Made by a program: the position numbers and the translations under genes
Shown: positions 1 to 8,169 of the stretch, piece by piece
Position numbering within the stretch: the stretch's first letter is position 1
Layout of the letters: the number at the start of each line of letters is the position of its first letter
The notes under the pieces: model-generated
Database searches by the model: none
Told to the model about the DNA's origin: nothing
What the model saw: only the letters and a program-made list of their open reading frames with translations
Assembly: GCA_900540625.1 (NCBI GenBank)
Contig: UQGP01000019.1
Location: forward strand, 1-44,554
Direction of reading: 5' to 3'
Length of the DNA stretch: 44,554 nucleotides
Source of the DNA: an uncultured Porphyromonadaceae bacterium
GTDB taxonomy: Bacteria; Bacteroidota; Bacteroidia; Bacteroidales; Muribaculaceae

Positions 1-101
1 AATTGAGTTCTACAAAATGATTCATTAATTTTGCACTTGCCACTTGACTCTACACTTGCTTTTCCGCGTATGATTGGCAAGTATATATGAAAAGAAAAGA
101 G

Positions 102-109
102 TATCTTTG
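102..109 (+). promoter_or_regulatory. Bacteroidetes -7 box
   Basis: TATCTTTG fits the TAnnTTTG -7 consensus and lies about 65 bp upstream of the 452-aa gene. A TTG occurs at 74-76, but the 25-bp spacing is longer than the usual 19-20, so the -33 element is uncertain. Confidence 0.45.
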
Positions 110-174
110 CAGCGACAGACGTAGCCGAAGCTGTTCGGCCAAGCAGCCCCAAACCGTAAACAATTATCAGATAA

Positions 175-1533
175 ATGAAAGAAACAATTTATTTAACACC
201 GAGGCAGATACTGGCATACTTGTGCGATTTAGAAGCCAAAGTGCCCCAACATTCGTGGAAAACATATACGGCACAAGGTGACCGGGAATTTGATTCAGAG
301 AGTGGACTTGAACGCGAAGCCATGTGCATATTGGCTCATGTCGGGCTGCTTGAATGCACGCCCACGTGTTCTTTTGCCAAGACGCCCGATGGTGTAGCCG
401 GATTGACTCATAACACCACATCGCCATCTGAGATTGCAATAACCATATCGGATAAATACCGGGGTAAGGCCACGGCATGTCGAGCAATATTGGCACACGA
501 GATATGCCATAAGGTGATTTTTTTGAACGGTATAGACTATAAGTATCCGGCGCCGGACGCTTTGAATGAGATTTTCGTCGATCTGTGTACAATTTATGTC
601 GGATTGGGTCAAATTGTGCTTGACGGATATATAGATGATGACACCGATACGCTAAAAATGGGATATCTCAAACCGGATATGTATCGTCAGACATTCAAAA
701 TAATGCAAAGCGCTACCGATATGTATGGTAAATCCGGATTAGTAGACATATCGGATCCATTATTGGAAGAAGCTCTCATCAAGTGGCAGCATACAACAAA
801 TCCTCGCGAAGTTCTGAAACAATCGTTTATTAAAGAGGAAGCCGCGATTGCCAAAGTCAATCGTGATATATTGCTTCTGCACCAAATCCTTAGGCAGGTG
901 TATATGGAACACGGCAAGGTATTGCACGATCTTTCGGGGACATATTCGTCTTTAGGATTGTTTGACGACTGCCTTACCGAAAGTCCGCTTCATCAATTCA
1001 GAGCCATATACGAGACTATGTTCGAGCACACCGACAATACTCGGGTGGACAAGATGCGGGAAGCTATAAATATGTTGTTGCTCGACATTGCAGATGAGTA
1101 TGATACGATAAATCTTGATGCGCTCGATTACACAGCCGTTTTATGCCCCAATTGTGGATTTAAGTCACATTTCAATGCCGTAGGACGAGATACAATCATC
1201 AAATGCCAGAGCTGTGGCACACATTTCTGCATAAACCAAAATGCGCTGAATATTCCGGCCTTGCGCCTACGCAAAACCAAAGCAGCCGAAGCCAAAACAA
1301 GGGAGGCCGAAGAGAATCTGCGACAACGTCAAGACAACGAACACGAACGTCATCGCCTCGAGAATCTTGCAGCACAACAGCGTCTCGAGGCTTCCGAAAT
1401 ACGTGAAAAGGCTTTCAATGAAGGCCAAGATACCGCCATCAAGAAAGCTCAAGAACGATACAAATACTATATAAATCGCTTACCTCGATGGCTACGATTA
1501 CTCATCGGCAATCGTCTGCCTAAGGAAATCTGA
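175..1533 (+). CDS. metallopeptidase-like protein with zinc ribbon and C-terminal coiled coil
   Basis: 452 aa, function unknown. Residues 108-112 read HEICH, an HExxH zinc-protease motif, and an acidic NEIFVDL segment about 20 residues later could supply the third ligand. A zinc ribbon follows (C324xxC327 and C344xxC347). Residues about 365-435 are rich in Glu, Arg, Gln and Ala and look like a charged coiled coil. The C-terminus is basic and aromatic (YKYYINRLPRWLRLLIGNR), possibly membrane-associating. No signal peptide is visible, so a cytoplasmic location is inferred. It stands alone behind its own promoter-like box. The ATG at 175 was chosen because no upstream in-frame start fits. Proteolytic activity is inferred from the motif only. 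Confidence 0.8.
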   Translation: MKETIYLTPRQILAYLCDLEAKVPQHSWKTYTAQGDREFDSESGLEREAMCILAHVGLLECTPTCSFAKTPDGVAGLTHNTTSPSEIAITISDKYRGKATACRAILAHEICHKVIFLNGIDYKYPAPDALNEIFVDLCTIYVGLGQIVLDGYIDDDTDTLKMGYLKPDMYRQTFKIMQSATDMYGKSGLVDISDPLLEEALIKWQHTTNPREVLKQSFIKEEAAIAKVNRDILLLHQILRQVYMEHGKVLHDLSGTYSSLGLFDDCLTESPLHQFRAIYETMFEHTDNTRVDKMREAINMLLLDIADEYDTINLDALDYTAVLCPNCGFKSHFNAVGRDTIIKCQSCGTHFCINQNALNIPALRLRKTKAAEAKTREAEENLRQRQDNEHERHRLENLAAQQRLEASEIREKAFNEGQDTAIKKAQERYKYYINRLPRWLRLLIGNRLPKEI

Positions 1534-1662
1534 CGTTCTTACCCCTCCGACGGTTTGACCGGGTGTCAGGCTCAATTAGCTGTCTAAAAGCCTCTATCGT
1601 TAAACCGTCTCAAGTAACAGCAATACCTTGCGCAAACACTTGCGACAATCATATTGTATCGA

Positions 1663-2385
1663 TCATTTCGAGGCGTCCGGACAGTGTGATTCGAGTAGCT
1701 GATACATCAATTTATTGGCTGCCGAAACGATTATTTGGCAACTGTCACGATCTACATTTACCGTCGCATCGCCCGTCAGATACTCGGCTCGCCACAACAA
1801 ATGAATGTCTCCACACGGTGTGTATGCATCCTCCCATCCCATCCCGGTCAACATTAAAGCCGAAACGAATTCGTGGGAATCTTCATCATCTTCAATATCA
1901 ACATCAACATCGGGATTTGCGCCTTGTTCCAGCAATTTCCTGGCCTCGTCGAAGTTCAGACTCAAAGCTGCAACTATCAAGTCCACATCAATCTTTCTGT
2001 ACCCCTTTTCAAGAATTGCCTCCAAAGGCATATCGAAGGCGTCCTCATAGTTGTCGGCAAAAGGGAAAAGGCCCATATCTTGAGCAAATTTGACAAGCTG
2101 ATGATCCATGTCGTCAGGAACCAAGCCTTTGTCAAGCAGAATGTTCCAAATCTTTTCTATGCCGGACTTGACTGCAGCAACTATCGGCCGGTACTCCTCA
2201 CACCATCCATCATCATCCAAGAGGACTCTCATTCCTTCTGCCGTCAAAAGGCACATTTGGGGAATCTTGTCGTCTTGTGATTCACCATTTCGAGCCAAGC
2301 ATATCTCCAGTTGCTCGGCAAAGGCTTCCGCCCTACCTAAAATAATGGATTTCAGGAGCGATGATTGTATGGAACAGTTTTCCAT
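1663..2385 (-). CDS. hypothetical protein with ankyrin-like repeat
   Basis: 240 aa, acidic and soluble, with no signal peptide. Around residues 136-163 it reads LIVAALSLNFDEARKLLEQG followed by ANPDVDVD, the helix-turn-helix plus G-A-N/D-P loop of a single ankyrin repeat. A weaker helical pair lies upstream (near DKGLVPDD). This suggests a small protein-binding scaffold; the partner is unknown. It is downstream of and co-oriented with the TonB receptor/HMA module but separated from it by a remnant HMA tail, so operon membership is doubtful. Confidence 0.75.
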   Translation of the reverse strand: MENCSIQSSLLKSIILGRAEAFAEQLEICLARNGESQDDKIPQMCLLTAEGMRVLLDDDGWCEEYRPIVAAVKSGIEKIWNILLDKGLVPDDMDHQLVKFAQDMGLFPFADNYEDAFDMPLEAILEKGYRKIDVDLIVAALSLNFDEARKLLEQGANPDVDVDIEDDEDSHEFVSALMLTGMGWEDAYTPCGDIHLLWRAEYLTGDATVNVDRDSCQIIVSAANKLMYQLLESHCPDASK

Positions 2386-2412
2386 AATCGTTGATATCGC
2401 CTTTCAGATACT

Positions 2413-2475
2413 TACTTCTTGACCGGAGTGACGGTGTAGCCGATTTTATCAAAGGCTTTGGTATAGTTCGGCGAC
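2413..2475 (-). pseudogene. remnant C-terminus of an HMA metal-binding protein
   Basis: On the minus strand this stretch encodes SPNYTKAFDKIGYTVTPVKK then TAA. This is nearly identical to the last residues of the intact HMA gene at 3290-3643 (DYTKAFDKIGYAITPAKK). It has no start codon and abuts the stop codon of the 2476-3243 gene, in another frame. The neighbouring gene also ends in YDRRK, which aligns with YDSRK just before the matching tail in the HMA protein. The HMA 3' end was therefore probably duplicated and now forms the chimeric 3' end of this locus. Confidence 0.75.
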
Positions 2476-3243
2476 CTATTTTCTCCGGTCGTATTTTGGC
2501 GGTTCGAGGTAGTAGACGCTTTCGCCGTGTTCGTCGTATTGCGAATTGTGTCCTATCACTCTAACCTCATATGGCTTATCGTGGGAGTATATATTCTGAG
2601 GTAGTTCTACTTGCAATAGGTAGCAGGTGTCATTTCCGGCGCTGTTGCCTTTGTCTATCATTGTAAGCGGTTGGACAGAGTATATTTCCAACGGTTCCCC
2701 GTCTACATACACGTCAAAAGACATATATTGAGGGTCTACCGTAACAATGGAGTTCTTCTCGGCGTCAGCCTTGTCTACAAAGTTTTGATAGGCGATGACC
2801 TTTGTGACGCTCATCGGGCGCGTATAGATGAGCATTTCTCGTCTGCCGCCATATTCCAAAAATGCGGTCGTACCGTACAACTCCAGCTTGCCGTATCGAA
2901 TGTTTAGCGTGATGTCACGGTCTGCGATGACGTTCCATGCCCAAAATTCGAGTTTCATGTCCTCGGGTGCCACTTGCAGCATTCGTGGATATTCGTTGAC
3001 ACGCATGGCGGCAATAGCGGCATATTTCCCCTTGGGGATACTGTCAAGGCTGTAATGGCCCTGAGTATCGCTTGCTGTTTCGTAGGCTTCTGTAAAATCG
3101 GGGTTATATATGAGGACTGTGCAGGAGTCAACGGGGTTGCCGTTGTAGTCAGTGACCATACCGGAGATTTTGACCGTGTCCGTTGCAAAAGCGGCAAGCG
3201 AAAATACACAAGCGCATATAGCACTCAAAATTTCTTTTTTCAT
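2476..3243 (-). CDS. secreted protein with CarboxypepD-regulatory-like domain
   Basis: 255 aa starting at MKKEIL; the open frame runs further upstream but would overlap the HMA gene, and this Met begins a clear signal peptide (MKKEILSAICACVFSLAAFA). Residues about 25-85 (VKISGMVTDYNGNPVDSCTV ... GHYSLDSIPKGKYA) match a carboxypeptidase-regulatory/DUF4480-type beta-sandwich, as found at the N-terminus of Bacteroidetes outer-membrane proteins. The rest is unrecognised beta-rich sequence. It lies 46 bp downstream of the HMA gene on the same strand and probably belongs to that operon. Its last residues YDRRK appear to derive from an HMA gene copy. Confidence 0.8.
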   Translation of the reverse strand: MKKEILSAICACVFSLAAFATDTVKISGMVTDYNGNPVDSCTVLIYNPDFTEAYETASDTQGHYSLDSIPKGKYAAIAAMRVNEYPRMLQVAPEDMKLEFWAWNVIADRDITLNIRYGKLELYGTTAFLEYGGRREMLIYTRPMSVTKVIAYQNFVDKADAEKNSIVTVDPQYMSFDVYVDGEPLEIYSVQPLTMIDKGNSAGNDTCYLLQVELPQNIYSHDKPYEVRVIGHNSQYDEHGESVYYLEPPKYDRRK

Positions 3244-3289
3244 AATGCAATTATGATTATTTGTAGCCTCTAAGGCAGTATTACGTACT

Positions 3290-3643
3290 TCATTTTTTGG
3301 CGGGGGTGATGGCGTAGCCGATTTTATCAAAGGCTTTGGTATAGTCCTGCGGGGTGGACTTACGGCTGTCGTAGACTATGGTCACGGTTTGGTCTTCGAG
3401 GTTGGTGGTGATGTGCTTTGTTCCTTTGACAAAACGGATGTTTTGCTTGATACGGTTTTCGCAGCTCGAGCAGTGCATCTGCGGGTCGGTGGTCACTACC
3501 AGCGTGTCTATGGGGTTGACTTTGGCCGGCTTGGCGGCCTGCTCGGATTTTGCGGCTACCGAATCGGTGGCGTTGTTTACGATCGAGGCTGCCGTGGCAG
3601 CGACAGCAGCCAGTAATGCAGCGCCTAAAAGCATGGATTTCAT
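3290..3643 (-). CDS. periplasmic heavy-metal-associated (HMA) domain protein
   Basis: 117 aa. An N-terminal signal peptide (MKSMLLGAALLAAVAATAAS) and a low-complexity linker precede an HMA ferredoxin-like fold from about residue 45. The metal-binding loop is MHCSSCENR, with C58 and C61 replacing the usual MxCxxC. The fold ends in KAFDKIGYAITPAKK. The family binds Cu(I) or related soft metals. The gene lies 48 bp downstream of a TonB-dependent receptor, a pairing that suggests metal acquisition or homeostasis in the envelope. Metal identity cannot be read from sequence, though copper is the usual assumption for CxxC HMA domains. Confidence 0.88.
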   Translation of the reverse strand: MKSMLLGAALLAAVAATAASIVNNATDSVAAKSEQAAKPAKVNPIDTLVVTTDPQMHCSSCENRIKQNIRFVKGTKHITTNLEDQTVTIVYDSRKSTPQDYTKAFDKIGYAITPAKK

Positions 3644-3691
3644 TTCGATATGTGTTTATTGTTGTATTCTATGAATAGATGTTGGCCGTGC

Positions 3692-5671
3692 TCAGAATTT
3701 TTCGAGTTTGAAGCGTATGCCGATGTATGCCATTGCGCCGTCCGTGGGTCCCCAAACTTGCGTGGCATCGAAGCCGGGATTCCAGGGATTTGACGCTCCG
3801 ATTATGGGGTCTTTCATCTTGTAGTTGGTGAGATTTTCACCGCCGATGTAGAGGTCAAACAGGCGAAATTCGCGAGTGATTTGAGCCTGGAGATTGAAGT
3901 ACGTCGGGTATTCCGAGCGGTCATACAATTCGCCTCGGCCGTTGAGCTGTCCGGTGACATCGAAGTGCCAGATGTCCATCGGCGTTTTGTACGACAGCGT
4001 CAGCAGTCCTTTGTAGCGCGATGTCAGCGGACGCAGACGCAGCTCGCCGTTGTATGTCGTGCGTGCATCGTTGAGGCGGAAGGCGGCGGTGGCGCTGAAG
4101 CCCTCGAAGAACGGATATGTGGCATCTATCTGTGCCGTATGGCTGCGGCTGGTGCCGTCCAGATTGCCGAAATATATACTATTGAGTCCCATAGCTCCGT
4201 CTACATCTATGACCATCTGGTCGGAGAAACGCGTGTAGTAGTATTCGGCGTTTAGTTCGAGGTTTTTCCCGGCAACGGGGACATTGAGCGAGGCGGACAG
4301 ACCGTAATTCCACGCTTTTTCCTGACTGAAACTGTCCGCAAAATAGAAGGTGCGGCCGCAAGCCAGCAGCGGCGTATTCTCGGCCAAGGCGTGCGGCGTG
4401 CGGTAGCCTTTGCCTACGGCGGCACGCATCGTCAATACCTTTGTAGGCGTATACTTGATGTGCAGTCGCGGCGTGACAAAGCTGCCGTATACCGATGAGT
4501 GGTCCCAGCGTATGCCGGGCATCACCGTCCAACGGTCGCCGTCCTTGAAGGTGTACTGGGCGTACACCCCTGCGGTGGTCTCGGTCGGGGTCTGCCCCAT
4601 GGTCAAGTCGGGCGAATGTTCCTCTTTGAAGTAATCGTGATTTAGACTCGCGCCGACGCTGATATTATGTGCCGAGGTGATATCGCTCTCGAAAAGCAGT
4701 TGTGCGTACCCGTTTTTCTGGGTAACGTCGTAGTCGGTGTATCCGAAGGTGTTGGACGCATCGTGCCACGACCCGTGGAGCATCAATGCCAGGCTACTGT
4801 TGCCCGAGTCTTGGAACATATAGGCGTTTTTCCACTGAGCTTCATAGCGGTTGGTGGTGACGCTGACGCCGTAATACGGTATAGAGGCGTCCGTATGGCC
4901 GTGGCGGCTCATACCGCTTGTGCGCTCGTCGCGCAGTACGCGTACGCTCAGTTGCGATATCCAACTGTCCGAGACGTATGCCCAGCGATCCATGGCGTTG
5001 TACTGACGTATGCGCGGCATATCCATGAATCCGTCGCCGTTGCCGTCATGCTCGCGTTGGCGATTCTCGAAGTGCAGCAACAGGGAGGCGGACAGTTTGT
5101 CATTGAGGTGGATGCTGCCGTCGACATTGGCTTCGACCTTCAGCTGCGAGTCAAAATACGCGTTGGCGCGTACACCATCGGTACCCTGAGGCTTAAGAAA
5201 TTCGATATTTATTTGTCCGGTAATGCTCTCGTATCCGTTTTTGACACTCGCCGCGCCTTTGGAGACCTGTATTGACTGCATCCACGGCCCGGGCACATAT
5301 CCGAGACTATATGGTATGGACGCGCCGCGCAGGTTGGGAATATTTTCGATGAGCATCTGGACATAAGTTCCACTGAGTCCTAACAACTTGATTTGCTTGG
5401 CGCCGGTGGCGGCGTCCGAGTAGCTGACATCTACCGAGGGATTGGAGATAAACGACTCGCTGAGGTTACAGCAAGCGGCGCGGCGCAGTTGCCCTAAGCC
5501 GATGATATCCGTATTGGTGGTGCGCACACGCGACTTTACGCCTTGACCGGCGCTGACGACGACGCCGTGCAGCATTGTCACGCTGTCCGTATCCGCCACC
5601 TCGGCACCCATGGCTGTCGCCATAGTGGATGCGGCCGCCGCCATAGTCATGTATCGTAATATCATCTTCAT
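3692..5671 (-). CDS. TonB-dependent outer-membrane receptor, probably metal-related
   Basis: 659 aa. A signal peptide (MKMILRYMTMAAAASTMATAMG) is followed by a TonB-box-like segment (DSVTMLHGVVVSA), a plug domain to about residue 165 (typical KLLGLSGTYVQMLIENIPN and VKNGYESITGQINIEF), and a long beta-barrel with alternating aromatic strands ending in YIGIRFKLEKF. The length is typical of small TonB receptors, smaller than SusC proteins; no CarboxypepD plug extension and no SusD partner are present. The adjacent HMA protein suggests it imports a metal complex. It is first in its operon, behind a good promoter at 5728-5758. Confidence 0.92.
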   Translation of the reverse strand: MKMILRYMTMAAAASTMATAMGAEVADTDSVTMLHGVVVSAGQGVKSRVRTTNTDIIGLGQLRRAACCNLSESFISNPSVDVSYSDAATGAKQIKLLGLSGTYVQMLIENIPNLRGASIPYSLGYVPGPWMQSIQVSKGAASVKNGYESITGQINIEFLKPQGTDGVRANAYFDSQLKVEANVDGSIHLNDKLSASLLLHFENRQREHDGNGDGFMDMPRIRQYNAMDRWAYVSDSWISQLSVRVLRDERTSGMSRHGHTDASIPYYGVSVTTNRYEAQWKNAYMFQDSGNSSLALMLHGSWHDASNTFGYTDYDVTQKNGYAQLLFESDITSAHNISVGASLNHDYFKEEHSPDLTMGQTPTETTAGVYAQYTFKDGDRWTVMPGIRWDHSSVYGSFVTPRLHIKYTPTKVLTMRAAVGKGYRTPHALAENTPLLACGRTFYFADSFSQEKAWNYGLSASLNVPVAGKNLELNAEYYYTRFSDQMVIDVDGAMGLNSIYFGNLDGTSRSHTAQIDATYPFFEGFSATAAFRLNDARTTYNGELRLRPLTSRYKGLLTLSYKTPMDIWHFDVTGQLNGRGELYDRSEYPTYFNLQAQITREFRLFDLYIGGENLTNYKMKDPIIGASNPWNPGFDATQVWGPTDGAMAYIGIRFKLEKF

Positions 5672-5727
5672 GTCGTTCAGTTACTTGTAGCTTTACGAGG
5701 ACAATAACTGCCCCGAATTCTCGGCCG

Positions 5728-5758
5728 CAAAGTTAGACAAAAAACATAATACGAACAA
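5728..5758 (-). promoter_or_regulatory. promoter of TonB receptor operon
   Basis: On the minus strand, TTG (5756-5758), a 20-bp spacer and TAACTTTG (5728-5735) match the Bacteroidetes -33/-7 consensus, about 57 bp upstream of the receptor start. Confidence 0.7.
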
Positions 5759-5767
5759 TACTAAATT

Positions 5768-6790
5768 TTAGGTATATCTGCGCATGTGCCAACGGTGGCG
5801 ACACGTGACCGCATATCGCAGCCACGGACAGCGTAGCAGCCAAAGCACGCGGCGATGACGCCGACTGTGCAACGGCGTGTGTCGCGCCAAGCAGACGATA
5901 TCGCGCAGTGGCTCGTAATCTTGCGGTATCCATACTCCGCGTCCTATAAGGTACAGGTGCATCAGCCCGAGACCCCAGCGCACCAAGGCGGCTCGAGGCA
6001 TCGAGGGCACTGCCGACACAGCCCTCCAAACACGTGCAATGCCTTCGGGCGTTACCTCGGACATCGACGACAATGTCCCAGGGCGCTGACGATACTCGTA
6101 GGCGACAACATCGGGGAGCAGCATCACCGCGCCCGTGGCGGCCGAGGCGAGCAGCAACTGCAACATCGCGTCTTCGGCATTGGTCATCGATGGATGCGTG
6201 TCCCAATCGATACGACCGAAGAGGCTTCGCCGAACCACCATGCCATGCGTAAAATTCGGAATGTCATTGTTCAGCATCCGTTCTAACGCCTCAGTCGGTG
6301 TCAGCCGCAAGACCGGCCCGGACGATGTTTTTTCGTAGGACTTGCCCTCGGCCACAGCCTCGGCGTTCATATACAAAGTAGGTGCATTCGCCTCCGCCGT
6401 ATACTTTGCCACATTAGCGATAACCATGTCTATATCAGACGAAAGGCGTGCGGCCATCTGCGACAACGACTGCTGCGGAATTGTGTCATCGGCATCGACA
6501 ATCATCACCCGGTCGAGCTGCGCAGGCAAAGCCGCGATAGCCGCCGCACGTGCCGCCGCCTGACCGCCGTGAGGCAATTGCAGTAGCCGCACTCGGCTGT
6601 CCGTCAGCGCATAGCGCCGCACAATTGCCGCCGTATCGTCCGTACTGCCGTCATCAGCCACCACGACACACACGTCCACCGCGCATGCATCCGCAGCCGT
6701 CAGCACGCTATCCAAGCAACGTCCGAGCCATGCCGCCGCATTATACGCCGCGACAACAACTCCTATGCCATTGCCTTCCTTCTGCTTCAT
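5768..6790 (-). CDS. family 2 glycosyltransferase
   Basis: 340 aa. The GT-A nucleotide-sugar-binding start is clear (IGVVVAAYNAAAWLGRCLDSVL), followed by DDGSTDDT (46-53), RAAAIAALPAQLDRVMIVDADD with the metal-binding DxD at about 99-101, and an acceptor region with WDTHPSMTNAEDAMLQL. The C-terminus is Arg-rich with no transmembrane segment, so it is a cytosolic or membrane-peripheral enzyme adding sugar to a glycan or glycoprotein precursor. The donor and acceptor are unknown. It stands alone, with no polysaccharide cluster around it. The start codon follows the -7 box almost directly, so the mRNA may be leaderless. Confidence 0.9.
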   Translation of the reverse strand: MKQKEGNGIGVVVAAYNAAAWLGRCLDSVLTAADACAVDVCVVVADDGSTDDTAAIVRRYALTDSRVRLLQLPHGGQAAARAAAIAALPAQLDRVMIVDADDTIPQQSLSQMAARLSSDIDMVIANVAKYTAEANAPTLYMNAEAVAEGKSYEKTSSGPVLRLTPTEALERMLNNDIPNFTHGMVVRRSLFGRIDWDTHPSMTNAEDAMLQLLLASAATGAVMLLPDVVAYEYRQRPGTLSSMSEVTPEGIARVWRAVSAVPSMPRAALVRWGLGLMHLYLIGRGVWIPQDYEPLRDIVCLARHTPLHSRRHRRVLWLLRCPWLRYAVTCRHRWHMRRYT

Positions 6791-6794
6791 CCCG

Positions 6795-6802
6795 CAAAGT
6801 TA
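6795..6802 (-). promoter_or_regulatory. -7 box adjacent to the glycosyltransferase start codon
   Basis: TAACTTTG on the minus strand ends 4 bp before the ATG (6788-6790). With transcription starting a few bases past this box, the mRNA would have little or no 5' leader. No clear -33 TTG is present at the right distance. Confidence 0.5.
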
Positions 6803-6865
6803 CCGCTTTTTCGTCCAACCCGGAAATTCCGACAAAAGTTGTTCCTCGGATTTTGCAAAGCATCA

Positions 6866-7120
6866 TTACTCGAGTACACCTTTTTCCCTCATATATTCCT
6901 TAAGGTCCTTCATAAGATAACGAGAACCGAAAGTATGCAGCACATCGTATGACGGCACAATATAGTCATAAAGAATCCCGGATTCCTTGAGTCGCCGATA
7001 CACCTCGTGCCGGCTCATGCCAAGTCCCTGTGCAAACTTGCTAATACAGTATGTCACAAATTCAAACGTATCTGCGTCTATTGTTGGGAAACAGTCATTA
7101 AAAATAATAAATTCAAGCAA
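6866..7120 (-). CDS. DUF3791 family small protein
   Basis: 84 aa. FVTYCISKFAQGLGMSRHEV, then YRRLKESGILYDYIVPSYDV and LHTFGSRYLMKDLKEYM form the compact helical DUF3791 pattern. Members are often small partners encoded beside DUF3990-type genes, but no such partner is seen here. The only in-frame start before the upstream stop is a TTG at 7120, and the N-terminal residues (LEFIIFNDCFPTIDAD) do not look like the family, so the 5' end may be altered or the true start may lie inside. Function unknown. Confidence 0.7.
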   Translation of the reverse strand: MLEFIIFNDCFPTIDADTFEFVTYCISKFAQGLGMSRHEVYRRLKESGILYDYIVPSYDVLHTFGSRYLMKDLKEYMREKGVLE

Positions 7121-7166
7121 CCGGCGATTTCAACACCGTATACCATGTCTTAGACTTTTGGATACG

Positions 7167-7601
7167 TCACTTCCGATATTTTGGCAACAATTCATATGTT
7201 ATTGATGCCGTATTGTTGTAGACATCATAGCTGATGTAGACTTCGAAGTATGAATAAATGAATATATATGCATTACCGTCATTGGGTAAGACGCGTTTGT
7301 AGTCAGAGTGCGAAAACGCATTTACCGTTGCGGTAAACCAATCTCTCGAAAAATGTCCTTCACCTTCTATCAACATAAACTCCGAGATGACCTTCCCATT
7401 TTTCACCTCAAACATTATTGGGAATCCTTCTCCTTCTGTTTTATAGCACTTTACGCCACCTGATTCGCACCAAAAGATACAGTCGGGAAATTCTCGTTGA
7501 ATAGCCGATAATGACTTATTCAGATTATTTCCGGGTTCCAAGGCGAATGCTTGGACCAACGAGAAAATGCAAATGAACAAGAAACAAATCAATTTTTTCA
7601 T
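7167..7601 (-). CDS. secreted hypothetical protein
   Basis: 144 aa with a signal peptide (MKKLICFLFICIFSLVQAFA), so probably periplasmic or exported. The mature part has paired aromatic beta-strand segments (YIFIYSYFEVYISYDVYNNT) and two Cys (about 40-52, CIFWCESGGVKC). No family recognised. It is the last gene of a run of co-oriented small secreted or membrane proteins, 107 bp after the preceding gene, so it may have its own promoter. Confidence 0.7.
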   Translation of the reverse strand: MKKLICFLFICIFSLVQAFALEPGNNLNKSLSAIQREFPDCIFWCESGGVKCYKTEGEGFPIMFEVKNGKVISEFMLIEGEGHFSRDWFTATVNAFSHSDYKRVLPNDGNAYIFIYSYFEVYISYDVYNNTASITYELLPKYRK

Positions 7602-7708
7602 TATTATTTTTTATTAAAGCATTTGGCTCATTTAAGTAACAGATTCGACTGGCAATACATTAACGTTAAAAGCTGAGTACACCAATCTGCTCGTCCTAAT
7701 TTAATTAC

Positions 7709-8158
7709 CTAAAACTTGTTTTTAAATACTTGTATTAATTCTCCAGGATGAGTGCCAACCTTAAAATTCCCTAACTCAACAAAATAAGACTCGTCTTCAT
7801 TGTTCGGATTAAAAAAGAATATCCTGACATCGCTGTATTTATAGTGATACACACCATTCCAATCCAAATCTGTATACCCATTGAATTCTATCGCAGCATA
7901 CCACCCACCATCAACGCCATCCATACTTTTCGAGTAAACCGCCTTCATTCTTCTCGACTCCAAAAATCTGCAAAACTCTCCTATAAAGAAATTAACCACG
8001 TAATTCTCGTTAACGTCAGCGTTTTTATCCCTCATAAACATAGATATTACTCTTGCATTCGGCAGCCTTTCTTTTGCCTGACAATATGTAGAGGCACAGC
8101 ATAACGCAACAATAGTCAGGATGATTGTTGTTAATAGTCTTTTAGTAACAGGTCTCAT
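7709..8158 (-). CDS. secreted hypothetical protein
   Basis: 149 aa with an N-terminal signal peptide ending near TYCQA. The mature part contains NFFIGEFCRFLESRRMKAVY and several aromatic acidic stretches (GYTDLDWNGVYHYKYSD). No recognised domain. The start is 11 bp downstream of the preceding lipoprotein gene stop, so it probably belongs to the operon starting at 9835. Confidence 0.72.
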   Translation of the reverse strand: MRPVTKRLLTTIILTIVALCCASTYCQAKERLPNARVISMFMRDKNADVNENYVVNFFIGEFCRFLESRRMKAVYSKSMDGVDGGWYAAIEFNGYTDLDWNGVYHYKYSDVRIFFFNPNNEDESYFVELGNFKVGTHPGELIQVFKNKF

Positions 8159-8169
8159 TGTAGTGATAT

